From assembly GCA_008080815.1 (NCBI GenBank), contig VMDM01000010.1:1-64000 (forward strand): a stretch of DNA of 64,000 nucleotides. Reading direction: 5' to 3'. Under the pieces are notes generated by a model. It did not search any database. It worked only from the letters and a program-made list of their open reading frames with translations, and was not told the DNA's origin. The translations under genes and the position numbers were made by a program. This DNA comes from Candidatus Nitrosopumilus sp. GTDB lineage: Archaea; Thermoproteota; Nitrososphaeria; Nitrososphaerales; Nitrosopumilaceae. Positions 46,091 through 54,887 of the stretch are shown one piece after another; the first letter of the stretch is position 1; every line of letters begins with the position of its first letter.

Positions 46091-47446
46091 ATGCTAACCA
46101 GCAGAAGTAAAGTTTTACAAATTTCTCTCATTTCCATATTTTCCGCATTTATTGTAGAAATGGTATTTGGATTATTATCAAATAGTTTAGCACTCATCAC
46201 AGACAGTATCCATGCATTGTTAGATTGTGTTGTCACAATGGTTTTACTACTTGCCGCACGAATGGCAATAAAACCTCCAGATGCAGAGCACACTTACGGT
46301 CATGGAAAAATTGAATCATTAGGAGGATTGATTGGAGGAATTGCAATCTTTCTAATTGCTTGTTTTTTCATCTATGAGTCAATTAACAGAATTCAAAGTC
46401 CACCACCAGACATACTTCCAGGCATGTATGCAATTATTGGTGGAGGATATACAATTGGAATTGATGTTTTTAGAATTATCATTTTAAGAAAATCGATTGT
46501 TAAAATTGGAGGGACTACTTTAAAAGCTGATTTCTATCATGCGTTTTTGGATTTAGGTTCAACTCTTGTTGCAATTATTGGAATAATTATTGTTACATAT
46601 GGATTCTATTATGGAGACTTTATTGCAGCATTAATTTTAGGAATTCTTCTAGTTGGACTCAGTATAAAATTAATTTACAAAACTGCACAAGATCTTACAG
46701 ATATTATTGCACCAAATCTTGTAAATGAAGTAAGAGATATTGTCAATTCAACAAATGGAGTGATTAGTGCTGATTCAATTTTAATGAGGAAATCAGGTGA
46801 TACGATTTTTGCAGACATAACAATTTCATTAAGAGCAGATACAAGTTTTGATAAAGCACATGAGATCAGTAACAAAGTAGAAGATAACATAAAAAATAAA
46901 ATTTCAGACTCTAAAATTACAATACATTTTGAGCCAAACTGGAAAGATGTTCCATTAGATTCAAAGATTCTAGATATTGTAAAAAACTTGGACGGTGTCA
47001 AGGGTGTCCACAACATAGGTACACATAAGACAAAAAACAAAACATTTGCAAATTTACATGTAATGGTAGACAGAAAAATTGATTTAAAGACAGCTCATGA
47101 AATTTCAGATAAAATTGAAAAAGTTATTCACGATAAGATTCCCGAAATTGAACACTCTACTATTCATTTAGAACCATTTATAGAAATTCCAAAAAAGTTC
47201 AATTCTGAGAACAAAAAAACTGAAGAAAAAATTAATGAGATTTTAATCAAATATAATCAAATTAAAAAAATTGGGAGAATTATCTCTTTGAATTTTGAAA
47301 ATATTCAAAAAATTGATATTGATTGTTCTTTTGATGGGAATTTATCAATTGAAACTGTTCATGATTTGACATCAGAAATAGAACAATTGATTAGAAATGA
47401 AATTACTAATGCAGTAATTACAATTCATCCTGAACCAGCTAGATGA
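46091..47446 (+). CDS. Cation diffusion facilitator with three C-terminal domains
   Basis: Proton-coupled exporter of Zn, Fe, Mn or similar divalent metals. Six transmembrane helices cover about residues 10-205. Metal site: Asp38, His41 and Asp45 (DSIHALLD) with Asp147, His150 and Asp154 (DFYHAFLD). Most family members have about 300 aa and one cytoplasmic dimerisation domain. This 451-aa protein has three in tandem, ending in ITIHFEP (about 296), STIHLEP (about 368) and ITIHPEP (about 446). ATG with a GAGGAG ribosome site. It overlaps the convergent ZIP gene by 8 bp. Confidence 0.92.
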   Translation: MLTSRSKVLQISLISIFSAFIVEMVFGLLSNSLALITDSIHALLDCVVTMVLLLAARMAIKPPDAEHTYGHGKIESLGGLIGGIAIFLIACFFIYESINRIQSPPPDILPGMYAIIGGGYTIGIDVFRIIILRKSIVKIGGTTLKADFYHAFLDLGSTLVAIIGIIIVTYGFYYGDFIAALILGILLVGLSIKLIYKTAQDLTDIIAPNLVNEVRDIVNSTNGVISADSILMRKSGDTIFADITISLRADTSFDKAHEISNKVEDNIKNKISDSKITIHFEPNWKDVPLDSKILDIVKNLDGVKGVHNIGTHKTKNKTFANLHVMVDRKIDLKTAHEISDKIEKVIHDKIPEIEHSTIHLEPFIEIPKKFNSENKKTEEKINEILIKYNQIKKIGRIISLNFENIQKIDIDCSFDGNLSIETVHDLTSEIEQLIRNEITNAVITIHPEPAR

Positions 47447-48614
47447 CAATACTGGTAATGTACATAATGAAAATTCCAACAATGAATCCTGAAATTATTG
47501 ATGCGTTTGAAAGTGTCTTTTGGTTTTCATCATAAATCCATTTTAACAACACTACCAAAACCTGAAAAATTGCTCCTGCTCCAATTGCTAGAAAAATTAT
47601 GATTGAGAAAGGAGAATATTGAAATCCTCCAATCCAAGTTCCAAAAATTGCAGGAACACCTGCAATAAGACCCAAACAAAATAGCATTCCAATCATCATT
47701 TTTCCTCGGGACATAAGCGAGGCAATTGCAATTCCTTCGGTAGTGTTATGTAATGCAAATCCAACAATTAGAAATGAAGTAAAGGCAATTGAGCCCAAAC
47801 CCACTGAAGCCCCAATAGCCAAACCTTCACCAAAATTGTGTAATCCAATTCCAATGGAAATCATCAATGCTACAGCAACATTTCTAGAAAGAGTGGTTTT
47901 TGTAGAGTTTTTTGCAAGTTTATCTCCAGCATAATATAACCCAAGAAAAGAGAGTGCAATTACTGTAAAAATTAAAAGATTACCATTAAAAATTTGAGAT
48001 AGATTTTCATTAGAAATCTCAATTGCTTCATCAATTGCATCAATTGCTAAAAATAGTAACAAACCTGCAGTTAATGCTAAAAAGAAATGAAAACTTTGTT
48101 TTTTAATTTTTTTAATAAATGGATACCATAACAGCCCAATCATAACGGGGATCACTCCAACATAAATTCCAATTATGGCAAATAACAAAGCATTATCCGT
48201 ATTAAATGAAATTTCATAGGTTGCAGATTCAATAATTTTTTCAAATCTCAGTCCATCATCAAGAGTAATTCCTATTGAATATGGTTCAGAGACATTCCAT
48301 TCATAAGGAATTCTGACAGTGGCTGTCTCAAATCTTTGAAGATAACCATCAGGTTCCACCGCTGCAGGTTGAATTCGGTCATTAACATCAGCCATGACAA
48401 TTGTAACTGGCATAGGACCGGTATTTCTTACAACTGCCTGAATTTCTGAATCAATAAAGATGACTTTTTCAATTGAAATTTCAGGTAACGGAACTCCTAA
48501 TTCAAGCATTTCAGATCCAGGTCCGAAGATAAAAGACACCATTAAGATTACAAATACAAATGGGATTAATCCACTTAGAATAATTTTTTTTCTAGATGTT
48601 GTGTTATTTTCCAA
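47439..48614 (-). CDS. ZIP-family metal transporter with extracytoplasmic domain
   Basis: Likely importer of Zn2+ or Fe2+. 391 aa: an N-terminal membrane helix (about 10-30), a roughly 100-residue beta domain outside the membrane (about 35-135, VQAVVRNTGPMPVTIVMADVN style), and eight or so hydrophobic helices. The two ZIP metal motifs are IGLHNFGEGLAIG and ALHNTTEGIAIA. The beta domain is an unusual addition. It starts 2 bp after the multicopper oxidase stop, so the two are one operon. Confidence 0.9.
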   Translation of the reverse strand: MENNTTSRKKIILSGLIPFVFVILMVSFIFGPGSEMLELGVPLPEISIEKVIFIDSEIQAVVRNTGPMPVTIVMADVNDRIQPAAVEPDGYLQRFETATVRIPYEWNVSEPYSIGITLDDGLRFEKIIESATYEISFNTDNALLFAIIGIYVGVIPVMIGLLWYPFIKKIKKQSFHFFLALTAGLLLFLAIDAIDEAIEISNENLSQIFNGNLLIFTVIALSFLGLYYAGDKLAKNSTKTTLSRNVAVALMISIGIGLHNFGEGLAIGASVGLGSIAFTSFLIVGFALHNTTEGIAIASLMSRGKMMIGMLFCLGLIAGVPAIFGTWIGGFQYSPFSIIIFLAIGAGAIFQVLVVLLKWIYDENQKTLSNASIISGFIVGIFIMYITSIVI

Positions 48615-48616
48615 AA

Positions 48617-49651
48617 TTATTCTTCTCCGTTAGGATTATCATTTACCAAAAATACGCCAACCCAACCTTTTTCTGAAAATTCTACCTTATGAGCATGAAA
48701 AAGATACTTGCCAGGAAAATCATATTCAAATTCCATTATTCCTCGTTCAGTTTGTGAAAAAGTAATCATGTCGGTAAAAAATGATGGAACTAAATCAGTA
48801 CCTGTAGGATAATACTTGAATAAATTTCCATGAAGATGAAAATTATTGATTGGATCAAACTCGACCATATTTACAACATAAATTCGAATTAATTCATTTG
48901 TGTTAATTTGAATTGGATGGTGTTGATAATAAAATGGAATTGTGTTTGCAGCATATAGATTATTTTCAGTATCAAAATCAGTATCAAATCCATTTAGTAC
49001 CATTACCATTTCATCAGCTTTTTCTCGACCTTCTTTTGGATCTACAATGAAAACACCATAAAGTCCATGAATGATGTGTTCCTCTAATGGCATTACATGA
49101 CAATGATAAGGATGAACACCCACAGGTCCTGCCTCAAATTCATAAACAAATTTTCCACCATTGCCACCTACAGGCTCAAAAACTCCATCCATCCCAGCTG
49201 GATGAGTACCATGAAAATGAATCGTATGTTCTTTTGAACCATTATTGATGAATTGTATTCTAACAATATCTCCTTCAGTTGCTCTAATAGTAGGTCCCGG
49301 AACTGTGCCGTTAAAAGTCCAAACATTGTAAAAAATTCCAGGAGAAATTTCTTGAATTTTATTATCCTCAGCAATAATTGTGTAATCTCTTATTGTTTTT
49401 CCTTCAGAATTTACTGAAATTTTTCCATATTCAAAATTTCTTAGAAATTCATCAGGATCAAATTCAACTTCAGATACAGAATAAATTGGATCTAAAATTT
49501 GGCCACTAGTCTCAATAATTGCTCCAGAGTGAGTTTGGAAAACTTTACGCTCGGTTTGTGCTTCTAAAAAATTAGGTGAAAGAAAAATCACTCCCATTAT
49601 GAGACTTAGAGATAATATGACCAACATAGAGGTTGAACGTGATAAAATCAA
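48617..49651 (-). CDS. Two-domain multicopper oxidase
   Basis: Secreted copper oxidase, 344 aa, signal peptide about 1-31. Domain 1 (about 105-210) has TIHFHGTH and YHCHVMPLEEHIIHG: His142, Cys184 and His192 as the type 1 site, with Leu197 in the axial Met place. Domain 2 (about 215-340) has NNFHLHG and YLFHAHK but no Cys. Four His-X-His motifs make the trinuclear centre. Only domain 1 keeps a type 1 copper. Such enzymes in ammonia oxidisers have been discussed for metal oxidation and for nitrogen-oxide chemistry; pairing with ZIP favours metal oxidation. TTG start, leaderless. Confidence 0.9.
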   Translation of the reverse strand: MILSRSTSMLVILSLSLIMGVIFLSPNFLEAQTERKVFQTHSGAIIETSGQILDPIYSVSEVEFDPDEFLRNFEYGKISVNSEGKTIRDYTIIAEDNKIQEISPGIFYNVWTFNGTVPGPTIRATEGDIVRIQFINNGSKEHTIHFHGTHPAGMDGVFEPVGGNGGKFVYEFEAGPVGVHPYHCHVMPLEEHIIHGLYGVFIVDPKEGREKADEMVMVLNGFDTDFDTENNLYAANTIPFYYQHHPIQINTNELIRIYVVNMVEFDPINNFHLHGNLFKYYPTGTDLVPSFFTDMITFSQTERGIMEFEYDFPGKYLFHAHKVEFSEKGWVGVFLVNDNPNGEE

Positions 49652-49684
49652 TACACGGGAAATCCTATTTTGATAATTTAAATT

Positions 49685-49698
49685 TAACCTAAGCTAAC
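49685..49698. promoter_or_regulatory. Possible DtxR-type metalloregulator site at the oxidase promoter
   Basis: TTAACCTAAGCTAA is partly palindromic (10 of 14 positions) and resembles the TTAGGTTAGCCTAACCTAA class of DtxR/IdeR operators. It adjoins the TATA-like aaatttaaattatc (about 49673-49686, minus) of the oxidase-ZIP operon. A direct repeat CTAACTT occurs at 49694-49700 and 49713-49719. Assignment by resemblance only. Confidence 0.3.
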
Positions 49699-49763
49699 TT
49701 TTTTAGTCCATACTAACTTTCTAAAAAAATTAGATTTAAACACCAGACATTAATTGTAGAAAC

Positions 49764-50264
49764 ATGGAAAAAGCAGGAATTGTTTTGGTGATTTCCATTT
49801 CACTAATAATCATAGGAATGGTTTTGATAGTTTTGGGAAACGATGTGATTTTAGAAGATGTAATTCAGGATAATGGTCTAGTAAACTCTGAAAAAGAGTT
49901 GATAATTACCAGTAATTTGGATGCAGAGAAATATCAACTAGGTGTTTATGCAATTCAAATTCCAAAGTTTGAAGACAAATTATTTTTCTTTAAAGTAGTT
50001 GATCCATCAGATAATCAAATTATTTCAAAAAGCCTTCAACAAGAGACTACTGAAGAGGAGTTTGAAATAAAAATTTCAGGAGATTACAAATTAATAGTTT
50101 CTAGCAATTCAGATGATGAGACTCAAATTTTTGCAGCTATTGGACCAATGCCCGACCCTGCCAAGAAATCTCTAAGTTTTATCTCAGTATATCTTTTGAT
50201 CACTGGAATGATCTTGTTGGTAATAGCAGCAGTATTGAGAATTAAGAGAAAAAAATCAGTTTAG
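49764..50264 (+). CDS. Hypothetical two-span membrane protein (166 aa)
   Basis: N-terminal helix (about 5-25) and C-terminal helix (about 138-158, ending RIKRKKSV) enclose a roughly 105-residue beta-rich domain that should face outside. The domain (KYQLGVYAIQIPKFEDKLFFFKVVDPSDNQII, then GDYKLIVSSNS) looks like a small sandwich fold. It is divergent from the multicopper oxidase and may share its regulation. No family recognised. Confidence 0.72.
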   Translation: MEKAGIVLVISISLIIIGMVLIVLGNDVILEDVIQDNGLVNSEKELIITSNLDAEKYQLGVYAIQIPKFEDKLFFFKVVDPSDNQIISKSLQQETTEEEFEIKISGDYKLIVSSNSDDETQIFAAIGPMPDPAKKSLSFISVYLLITGMILLVIAAVLRIKRKKSV

Positions 50265-50567
50265 ATAAGTATCGAGTTTTTCTAATCCAGATACGGCAGC
50301 ATCAAAATTTTGATTATCTTCCACAATTGTTGTGAGTTTTTCTGCATTTGCAGATAGAATTGATTTTTCACCATTAGTTTGTTTTTTGACAAAATCATGT
50401 TCAATCAGATATGACAATCTTTCAATTACTTCGACTTCGGAAATGGAAGTTTCGTTGGCCAAAAATGAGCATTGTTTTTCTCCATCTTCTAAATGTGCGA
50501 GAATTGATGATGTAATGGGATCAAACATGCAATCTATGATTTTTTCCCGATCATAAGATGTACTCAT
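50256..50567 (-). CDS. Winged-helix transcriptional regulator (ArsR-like)
   Basis: 103 aa. FDPITSSILAHLEDGEKQCSFLANETSISEVEVIERLSYLIEHDFVKKQ has the layout of an ArsR-type winged helix: helix, recognition helix, and wing. A Cys in the second helix (KQCSFLA) and one near the N terminus (IDCMFD) could bind metal or sense redox. It overlaps the upstream gene's end by 9 bp (convergent), close to the metal island. Target unknown. Confidence 0.72.
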   Translation of the reverse strand: MSTSYDREKIIDCMFDPITSSILAHLEDGEKQCSFLANETSISEVEVIERLSYLIEHDFVKKQTNGEKSILSANAEKLTTIVEDNQNFDAAVSGLEKLDTYLN

Positions 50568-50647
50568 GAATAAAGTGAATTGATATTGATTTTTAAAACT
50601 TTAGAATTTTGCTTAAAATTTAAAATCAGTGTTTATCTTTTGAAAAT

Positions 50648-50800
50648 ATGCAAAAACTATGCCATAATGATCCCAATGGTAAAGGAGAACATTGTTTTTG
50701 CATTGAAATTGACGGTAAAACAGGCGTCAAAAAATGTTGCCAATGTAATCAATGGAATGTTGAAGGTAATGATTGGACAAGTATTGAAGACTTTAGATAA
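50648..50800 (+). CDS. Small Cys/His-rich protein (50 aa)
   Basis: ATG at 50648, stop at 50798-50800. Contains Cys5-His6, His15-Cys16-Phe-Cys18, and Cys30-Cys31-Gln-Cys33, then a Trp-rich acidic end (NQWNVEGNDWTSIEDF). The spacing suits a zinc ribbon. A longer overlapping frame (50580-50828) lacks any such pattern and is rejected. No family recognised. Confidence 0.6.
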   Translation: MQKLCHNDPNGKGEHCFCIEIDGKTGVKKCCQCNQWNVEGNDWTSIEDFR

Positions 50801-50891
50801 GTCGCTAGGAATTTTTGTTCGGAATTGAAAAAATCCCATTAAATCATCTCTAGCATGGTTTTTATCGGGGTTTCTAAGAATTTTTGAATAC

Positions 50892-51443
50892 TTGAGTACG
50901 CAAGAATATAGACATATTGTGAGAATTTTGGGAAATGATATCCCAGGTGAGAGAAAGATGGTAGTAGGTCTCACTCAAATTAAGGGAATTGGATTTAACT
51001 TTGCAACATCTATTTTGGATATTTTGAAAATCAATCCTAACTCAAACATCGGTAATCTCACAGACGATAATGTACAGGCAATTGAGAAAATAATTTCTGA
51101 TCCTCTAGGTTCCAACATTCCAAGATGGTTCATTAATAGAAGAAAAGATTTTGAAACAGGCAAGGATTTGCATTTACTTACTTCAGATATTCCATTTACA
51201 TTAAGAAATGATATTGAACGTGAAAGAGTTACTGCCAGTTGGAGAGGTTATCGTCATCTCAGTGGATTAAAAGTAAGAGGACAAAGAACAAGAGTTGCAG
51301 GAAGAAAAGGTGGAGCAGTAGGTGTTGCAAAAGGTGGAATGGCAGCACCTGCAAAGAAATCATCATCAGATGGTCCAGCAGCTCCAGTTGCACCAGCAGC
51401 TCCATCAGCAGCACCTAAACCAGCAGAAGGAGAAAAAAAATAG
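50892..51443 (+). CDS. rps13: 30S ribosomal protein S13
   Basis: Small-subunit head protein. 183 aa; [26 protein letters not shown] and [18 protein letters not shown] are diagnostic. A C-terminal Ala/Pro-rich extension (about 150-183) goes beyond the usual end. The start is TTG at 50892. Rps4 follows after 9 bp; rps11 and rpoD, which often follow in archaea, are not here. Confidence 0.95.
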   Translation: MSTQEYRHIVRILGNDIPGERKMVVGLTQIKGIGFNFATSILDILKINPNSNIGNLTDDNVQAIEKIISDPLGSNIPRWFINRRKDFETGKDLHLLTSDIPFTLRNDIERERVTASWRGYRHLSGLKVRGQRTRVAGRKGGAVGVAKGGMAAPAKKSSSDGPAAPVAPAAPSAAPKPAEGEKK

Positions 51444-51452
51444 GTGAATTAG

Positions 51453-52028
51453 ATGGGAGATCCAAAATATCCTCGTAGAGTTTGGAGAAAACCAAAGAGA
51501 CCACTCAATTATGATTTGAAAATGGAAGAGTTGAAAACACTCGGAACATTTGGTTTGAGAACTAAAAGAGAATTATGGAAAGCACATACAGAATTGTCTA
51601 GAGTTAGACATCAAGCAAGATCACTACTTGCATTGAGACAAGAAGTAAGAGCAGAAAAAGAACCAATATTACTAAAATCACTAAATAGAATTGGGTTAAT
51701 TTCAGGAGATGCAACATTAGATGATGTCTTGAACTTAACTGCAAATGATTTACTTTCAAGAAGATTACAAACAATAGTTTCAAATAAATTCAATTTCAAA
51801 ACACCATACCAAGCAAGACAAGCAGTGATTCATGGACATATCATGATTGGAGATAGAAGAGTGAATATTCCATCATATGTTGTCACAACCGACGAAGAAA
51901 ATCTAGTAAAGTTTTCACCTGAATCAAAAATTCCAGCAATGTTAGAGAAATCAAAAGATAGTCAAGAAAAAGTAGAAGTTACTGAAAGTGCTGAGGCTAC
52001 TGAAAGTGCTGAGGCTACTGAAAATTAA
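51453..52028 (+). CDS. rps4: 30S ribosomal protein S4
   Basis: Primary 16S rRNA-binding protein, 191 aa. MGDPKYPRRVWRKPKRP is the archaeal N terminus; the S4 domain is RRLQTIVSNKFNFKTPYQARQAVIHGHIMIGDRRVNIPSYVV. An acidic tail ends in ESAEATESAEATEN, encoded by a perfect 18-bp direct repeat (51981-52016). Confidence 0.96.
   Translation: MGDPKYPRRVWRKPKRPLNYDLKMEELKTLGTFGLRTKRELWKAHTELSRVRHQARSLLALRQEVRAEKEPILLKSLNRIGLISGDATLDDVLNLTANDLLSRRLQTIVSNKFNFKTPYQARQAVIHGHIMIGDRRVNIPSYVVTTDEENLVKFSPESKIPAMLEKSKDSQEKVEVTESAEATESAEATEN
51981..52016 (+). repeat. 18-bp tandem duplication in the rps4 tail
   Basis: Two perfect copies of an 18-bp unit (51981-51998 and 51999-52016), each encoding Thr-Glu-Ser-Ala-Glu-Ala, followed by the first bases of a third copy. 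In-frame, so it only lengthens the acidic tail. Confidence 0.9.
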
Positions 52029-52077
52029 TTAAAATAACAATAAATTTATCAACTGATTTTATCGAATAGAAAAAGTC

Positions 52078-53835
52078 ATGTGTTCAATAATAGGATATCT
52101 CGGAGATGAGACGGCATCTCAAATTATTGTTAAGGCACTCAAAAGGATGGAATATCGAGGTTATGATAGTGTTGGAGTAGCCACAGAAGTTGAAAATAAA
52201 ATTGAATTAAAAAAAGGAGTTGGAAAAGTAAGTGAAGTAAATTCCAAGGTTCAATTAGATTCTCTACCAGGAAAAATAGGGATTGGACATACTAGATGGG
52301 CCACACACGGTAAAGTAACTGATTCTAATGCCCATCCTCATCCTAGCAATTCAAAAAAAATTGCCATTGTACATAATGGAATAATTGAAAATTTTACAGA
52401 ATTAAAAGAAGATTTAATCAAGCAAGGGTACAATTTTAGCAGCGATACGGATAGTGAAGTAATTGCAAACCTATTGCAAAAAAATTATGAAATTTCAAAT
52501 AATGTTAAAGAATCAATGATGAGAACTACATCACAATTAAAAGGACATTTTGCATTTGTTGCGATGTTTGATAATGGAGAATTAGCGGCTGCAAAATTCC
52601 ATGAACCATTAATTTTGGGATTGGGAAAAAATGACTATTTTTTGACTAGTGATGTTTTAGGATTTATTGAATTTACAGATAATGCGATTTATCTTGAAAA
52701 TGGAACATTTGTTATTTTAGAAAAAAACAAATTTGAAATTTTTGATTTTGAAGGTAAAAAAATAAAGAATGAGATCACAAAGGTATCAAAAGAGTTTGCT
52801 GATTCATACAAAGGCGATTATGCACATTTTACATTAAAAGAAATTTTTGAACAACCTTCCACAATTTTAAAATCAAGTGAAAAATTTGATGAGGAAATTA
52901 CCAAAATAGCAAAATTCCTCAATACAGATAAATCAATTTACATTACAGGGAGTGGTTCAAGTTATAATTCTGCATTAATAGCTAAACAAATCTTTTCAAA
53001 ATATGGAAAAATTAAGATGGAGCCAATAATTTCTAGTGAATTACAATTTTCTCCAGACAGTATTGACGATAATTCAATTTTGATTGCAATTTCACAAAGT
53101 GGTGAAAGTGCTGATGTTTTAGATGCAGTAAAAATTGCAAAAGAAAAAAATTGCAAAATTTTTTCAATAGTTAATTTATCAACATCTACGTTAGTAAGAG
53201 AATCAGATATTTCAGTGGGAATGAATTGTGGTCCGGAGATTGGAGTTGCAGCCACTAAAAGCTTTACATCACAATTAGTAATTTTAAATAAAATATTACA
53301 GAAATCGGTTATTGATTACCAAATAAATTTTAAAAAAATTTCAGACAATATATCAGAAATTTTAGAAAATACAAAACAAATCCAAAAAATTGCATCAGAA
53401 TTAAAAGATATTTCAGATATCTACGTGCTTGGTAGAGGGCTTAATTTTCCAATAGCCTCAGAAGCGGCATTAAAACTCAAAGAATTGACATACATTCATG
53501 CAGAGGGAATTCCAGGAGGAGAGTTAAAACATGGTCCACTTGCGCTAATGGATTCAAATGTTTATGTAATTATTATCAATCCTAGTGATTCTACTTACAC
53601 AGATACTCTAACCAGTGCTAGAGAAATTAAAGCTAGAGGTGCAAAAATTATTGGGATTTCAGATATTCAAAGTGATATCTATGATCATTGGATACAGATT
53701 CCAAAAACTGATGAAGTATCATATCCAATTACCGAAATAATTCCCATCCAGTTATTAGCATATTATGCTGCTGTTGAAAAGGAAACAGATCCTGATTATC
53801 CTAGAAATCTTGCAAAATCAGTTACTGTGAAATAA
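52078..53835 (+). CDS. glmS: Glutamine-fructose-6-phosphate aminotransferase
   Basis: Makes glucosamine-6-phosphate from fructose-6-phosphate and glutamine, the first step to UDP-GlcNAc for glycosylation. 585 aa. N-terminal Ntn amidotransferase with Cys2 (MCSIIGYLG), GHTRWATHG and HNGIIEN. Two SIS sugar-isomerase domains (about 265-400 and 435-570) carry GSGSSYNSALIAKQ, SQSGESADVLDA and LGRGLNFPIASEAALKLKE. The C terminus is RNLAKSVTVK. Overlaps cobT by 14 bp (convergent). Confidence 0.96.
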   Translation: MCSIIGYLGDETASQIIVKALKRMEYRGYDSVGVATEVENKIELKKGVGKVSEVNSKVQLDSLPGKIGIGHTRWATHGKVTDSNAHPHPSNSKKIAIVHNGIIENFTELKEDLIKQGYNFSSDTDSEVIANLLQKNYEISNNVKESMMRTTSQLKGHFAFVAMFDNGELAAAKFHEPLILGLGKNDYFLTSDVLGFIEFTDNAIYLENGTFVILEKNKFEIFDFEGKKIKNEITKVSKEFADSYKGDYAHFTLKEIFEQPSTILKSSEKFDEEITKIAKFLNTDKSIYITGSGSSYNSALIAKQIFSKYGKIKMEPIISSELQFSPDSIDDNSILIAISQSGESADVLDAVKIAKEKNCKIFSIVNLSTSTLVRESDISVGMNCGPEIGVAATKSFTSQLVILNKILQKSVIDYQINFKKISDNISEILENTKQIQKIASELKDISDIYVLGRGLNFPIASEAALKLKELTYIHAEGIPGGELKHGPLALMDSNVYVIIINPSDSTYTDTLTSAREIKARGAKIIGISDIQSDIYDHWIQIPKTDEVSYPITEIIPIQLLAYYAAVEKETDPDYPRNLAKSVTVK

Positions 53836-54886
53836 AAAATCGCTGGTATTGATTTTCAAGTAATTGTAAAAATTTCTCTTTGTTAATTGATGATTTAACA
53901 GTGGAGGCGATTGCAGTACCGCCGGCTCCCACTCCCTCTTTACCATATCCTTCTGAATAGGCTTTAAGACCATCAAATTTTGAATTTTCTAAATCAAGAT
54001 CAATCGAGATTAGTGGAATATCTCCAATTTCAGAAATTATTTTTGGTAGATTTGCACTTGAATCATTTGTTACATAAGATGTTGTTCCAATTGCAGTATT
54101 ATCTTCATTGAATCCTATTTTTGATGCAAATGCAAGAACTGCAGCCATTTGAGTTCCTCCACACAACATTACTTTAGAAACACTTGACGCTGCACTAAGC
54201 ATTCCTGCAACAAAAGGAATCATAGGATCACCTACTTTCCCTATTATTGAATATGGGTGTTCAGAATCAATTCTTTTTAATGCAGATTCAACAATTTTTT
54301 CTTTTAATTCTCGTGGGTTATTTGGCATTGATGAGCTTACGTTTGCATCATAACCAAAAGCCCTTAATGCAGCAAGAGCAGTTGTAGTTCCACCAGGAAT
54401 ACTCTCCCCAATCAACAGACAGTCAGTCAATGATGATAAAGTCATACCCAAAATTCTCCCATATTCAACAGCATGAGTGACAATAGAATCGCTCAGCGCA
54501 TTTTGATGTTCAATGTTGTTACCAGAGGGTAAGCCGGACTCAATAAAAGGTAATTTTGGAGTAATGTTACTTCCCGCATTTATTGTCATATGAGGAATGC
54601 TAGAACTTTCTAAGGCAGTTTTGGTAATTATTGCAGGTGTTGGTTTTCCGTCAGGAGTCATGGGTATTTGTTCAATAGTTTTACAATTTCCATAGTAAAG
54701 AAATTCCGCATCTGCAGGAGGTGTAAATTTCATTGATTCTGAATTTGGTCCAGCAATAGTAATCCCAGGAATTTCACATGTTTTTGTATATGACATTACA
54801 AATGCAAACAAAGTTTTATCGTTCTTAATGGAGTCTAAAAAATTATTTGCTCTTTGTTTATCGCCAAAGATATCAAAATTGTTCAT
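53822..54886 (-). CDS. cobT: Nicotinate-nucleotide-dependent phosphoribosyltransferase CobT (archaeal)
   Basis: Activates the lower-ligand base for cobamide (vitamin B12) assembly. 354 aa of the archaeal CobT family. GLPSGNNIEHQNALSDSIVTHAVEYGRILGM, LIGESIPGGTTTALAALRAFG, and the C-terminal EGYGKEGVGAGGTAIAS (catalytic Glu region) are visible. Thaumarchaea are known cobalamin makers, and the B12-binding radical SAM enzyme at 43001 is a possible consumer. Start 1 bp from the metallo-hydrolase stop. Confidence 0.9.
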   Translation of the reverse strand: MNNFDIFGDKQRANNFLDSIKNDKTLFAFVMSYTKTCEIPGITIAGPNSESMKFTPPADAEFLYYGNCKTIEQIPMTPDGKPTPAIITKTALESSSIPHMTINAGSNITPKLPFIESGLPSGNNIEHQNALSDSIVTHAVEYGRILGMTLSSLTDCLLIGESIPGGTTTALAALRAFGYDANVSSSMPNNPRELKEKIVESALKRIDSEHPYSIIGKVGDPMIPFVAGMLSAASSVSKVMLCGGTQMAAVLAFASKIGFNEDNTAIGTTSYVTNDSSANLPKIISEIGDIPLISIDLDLENSKFDGLKAYSEGYGKEGVGAGGTAIASTVKSSINKEKFLQLLENQYQRFFISQ

Positions 54887-54887
54887 C

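Noticed and set aside
50580-50828. 82-codon plus-strand frame
   Set aside because: Low-complexity hydrophobic translation overlapping the Cys/His-rich frame 50648-50800, which has a clear metal-site pattern.
50657-50974. 105-codon minus-strand frame
   Set aside because: Overlaps the start of rps13 and the Cys/His-rich frame; no recognisable features.
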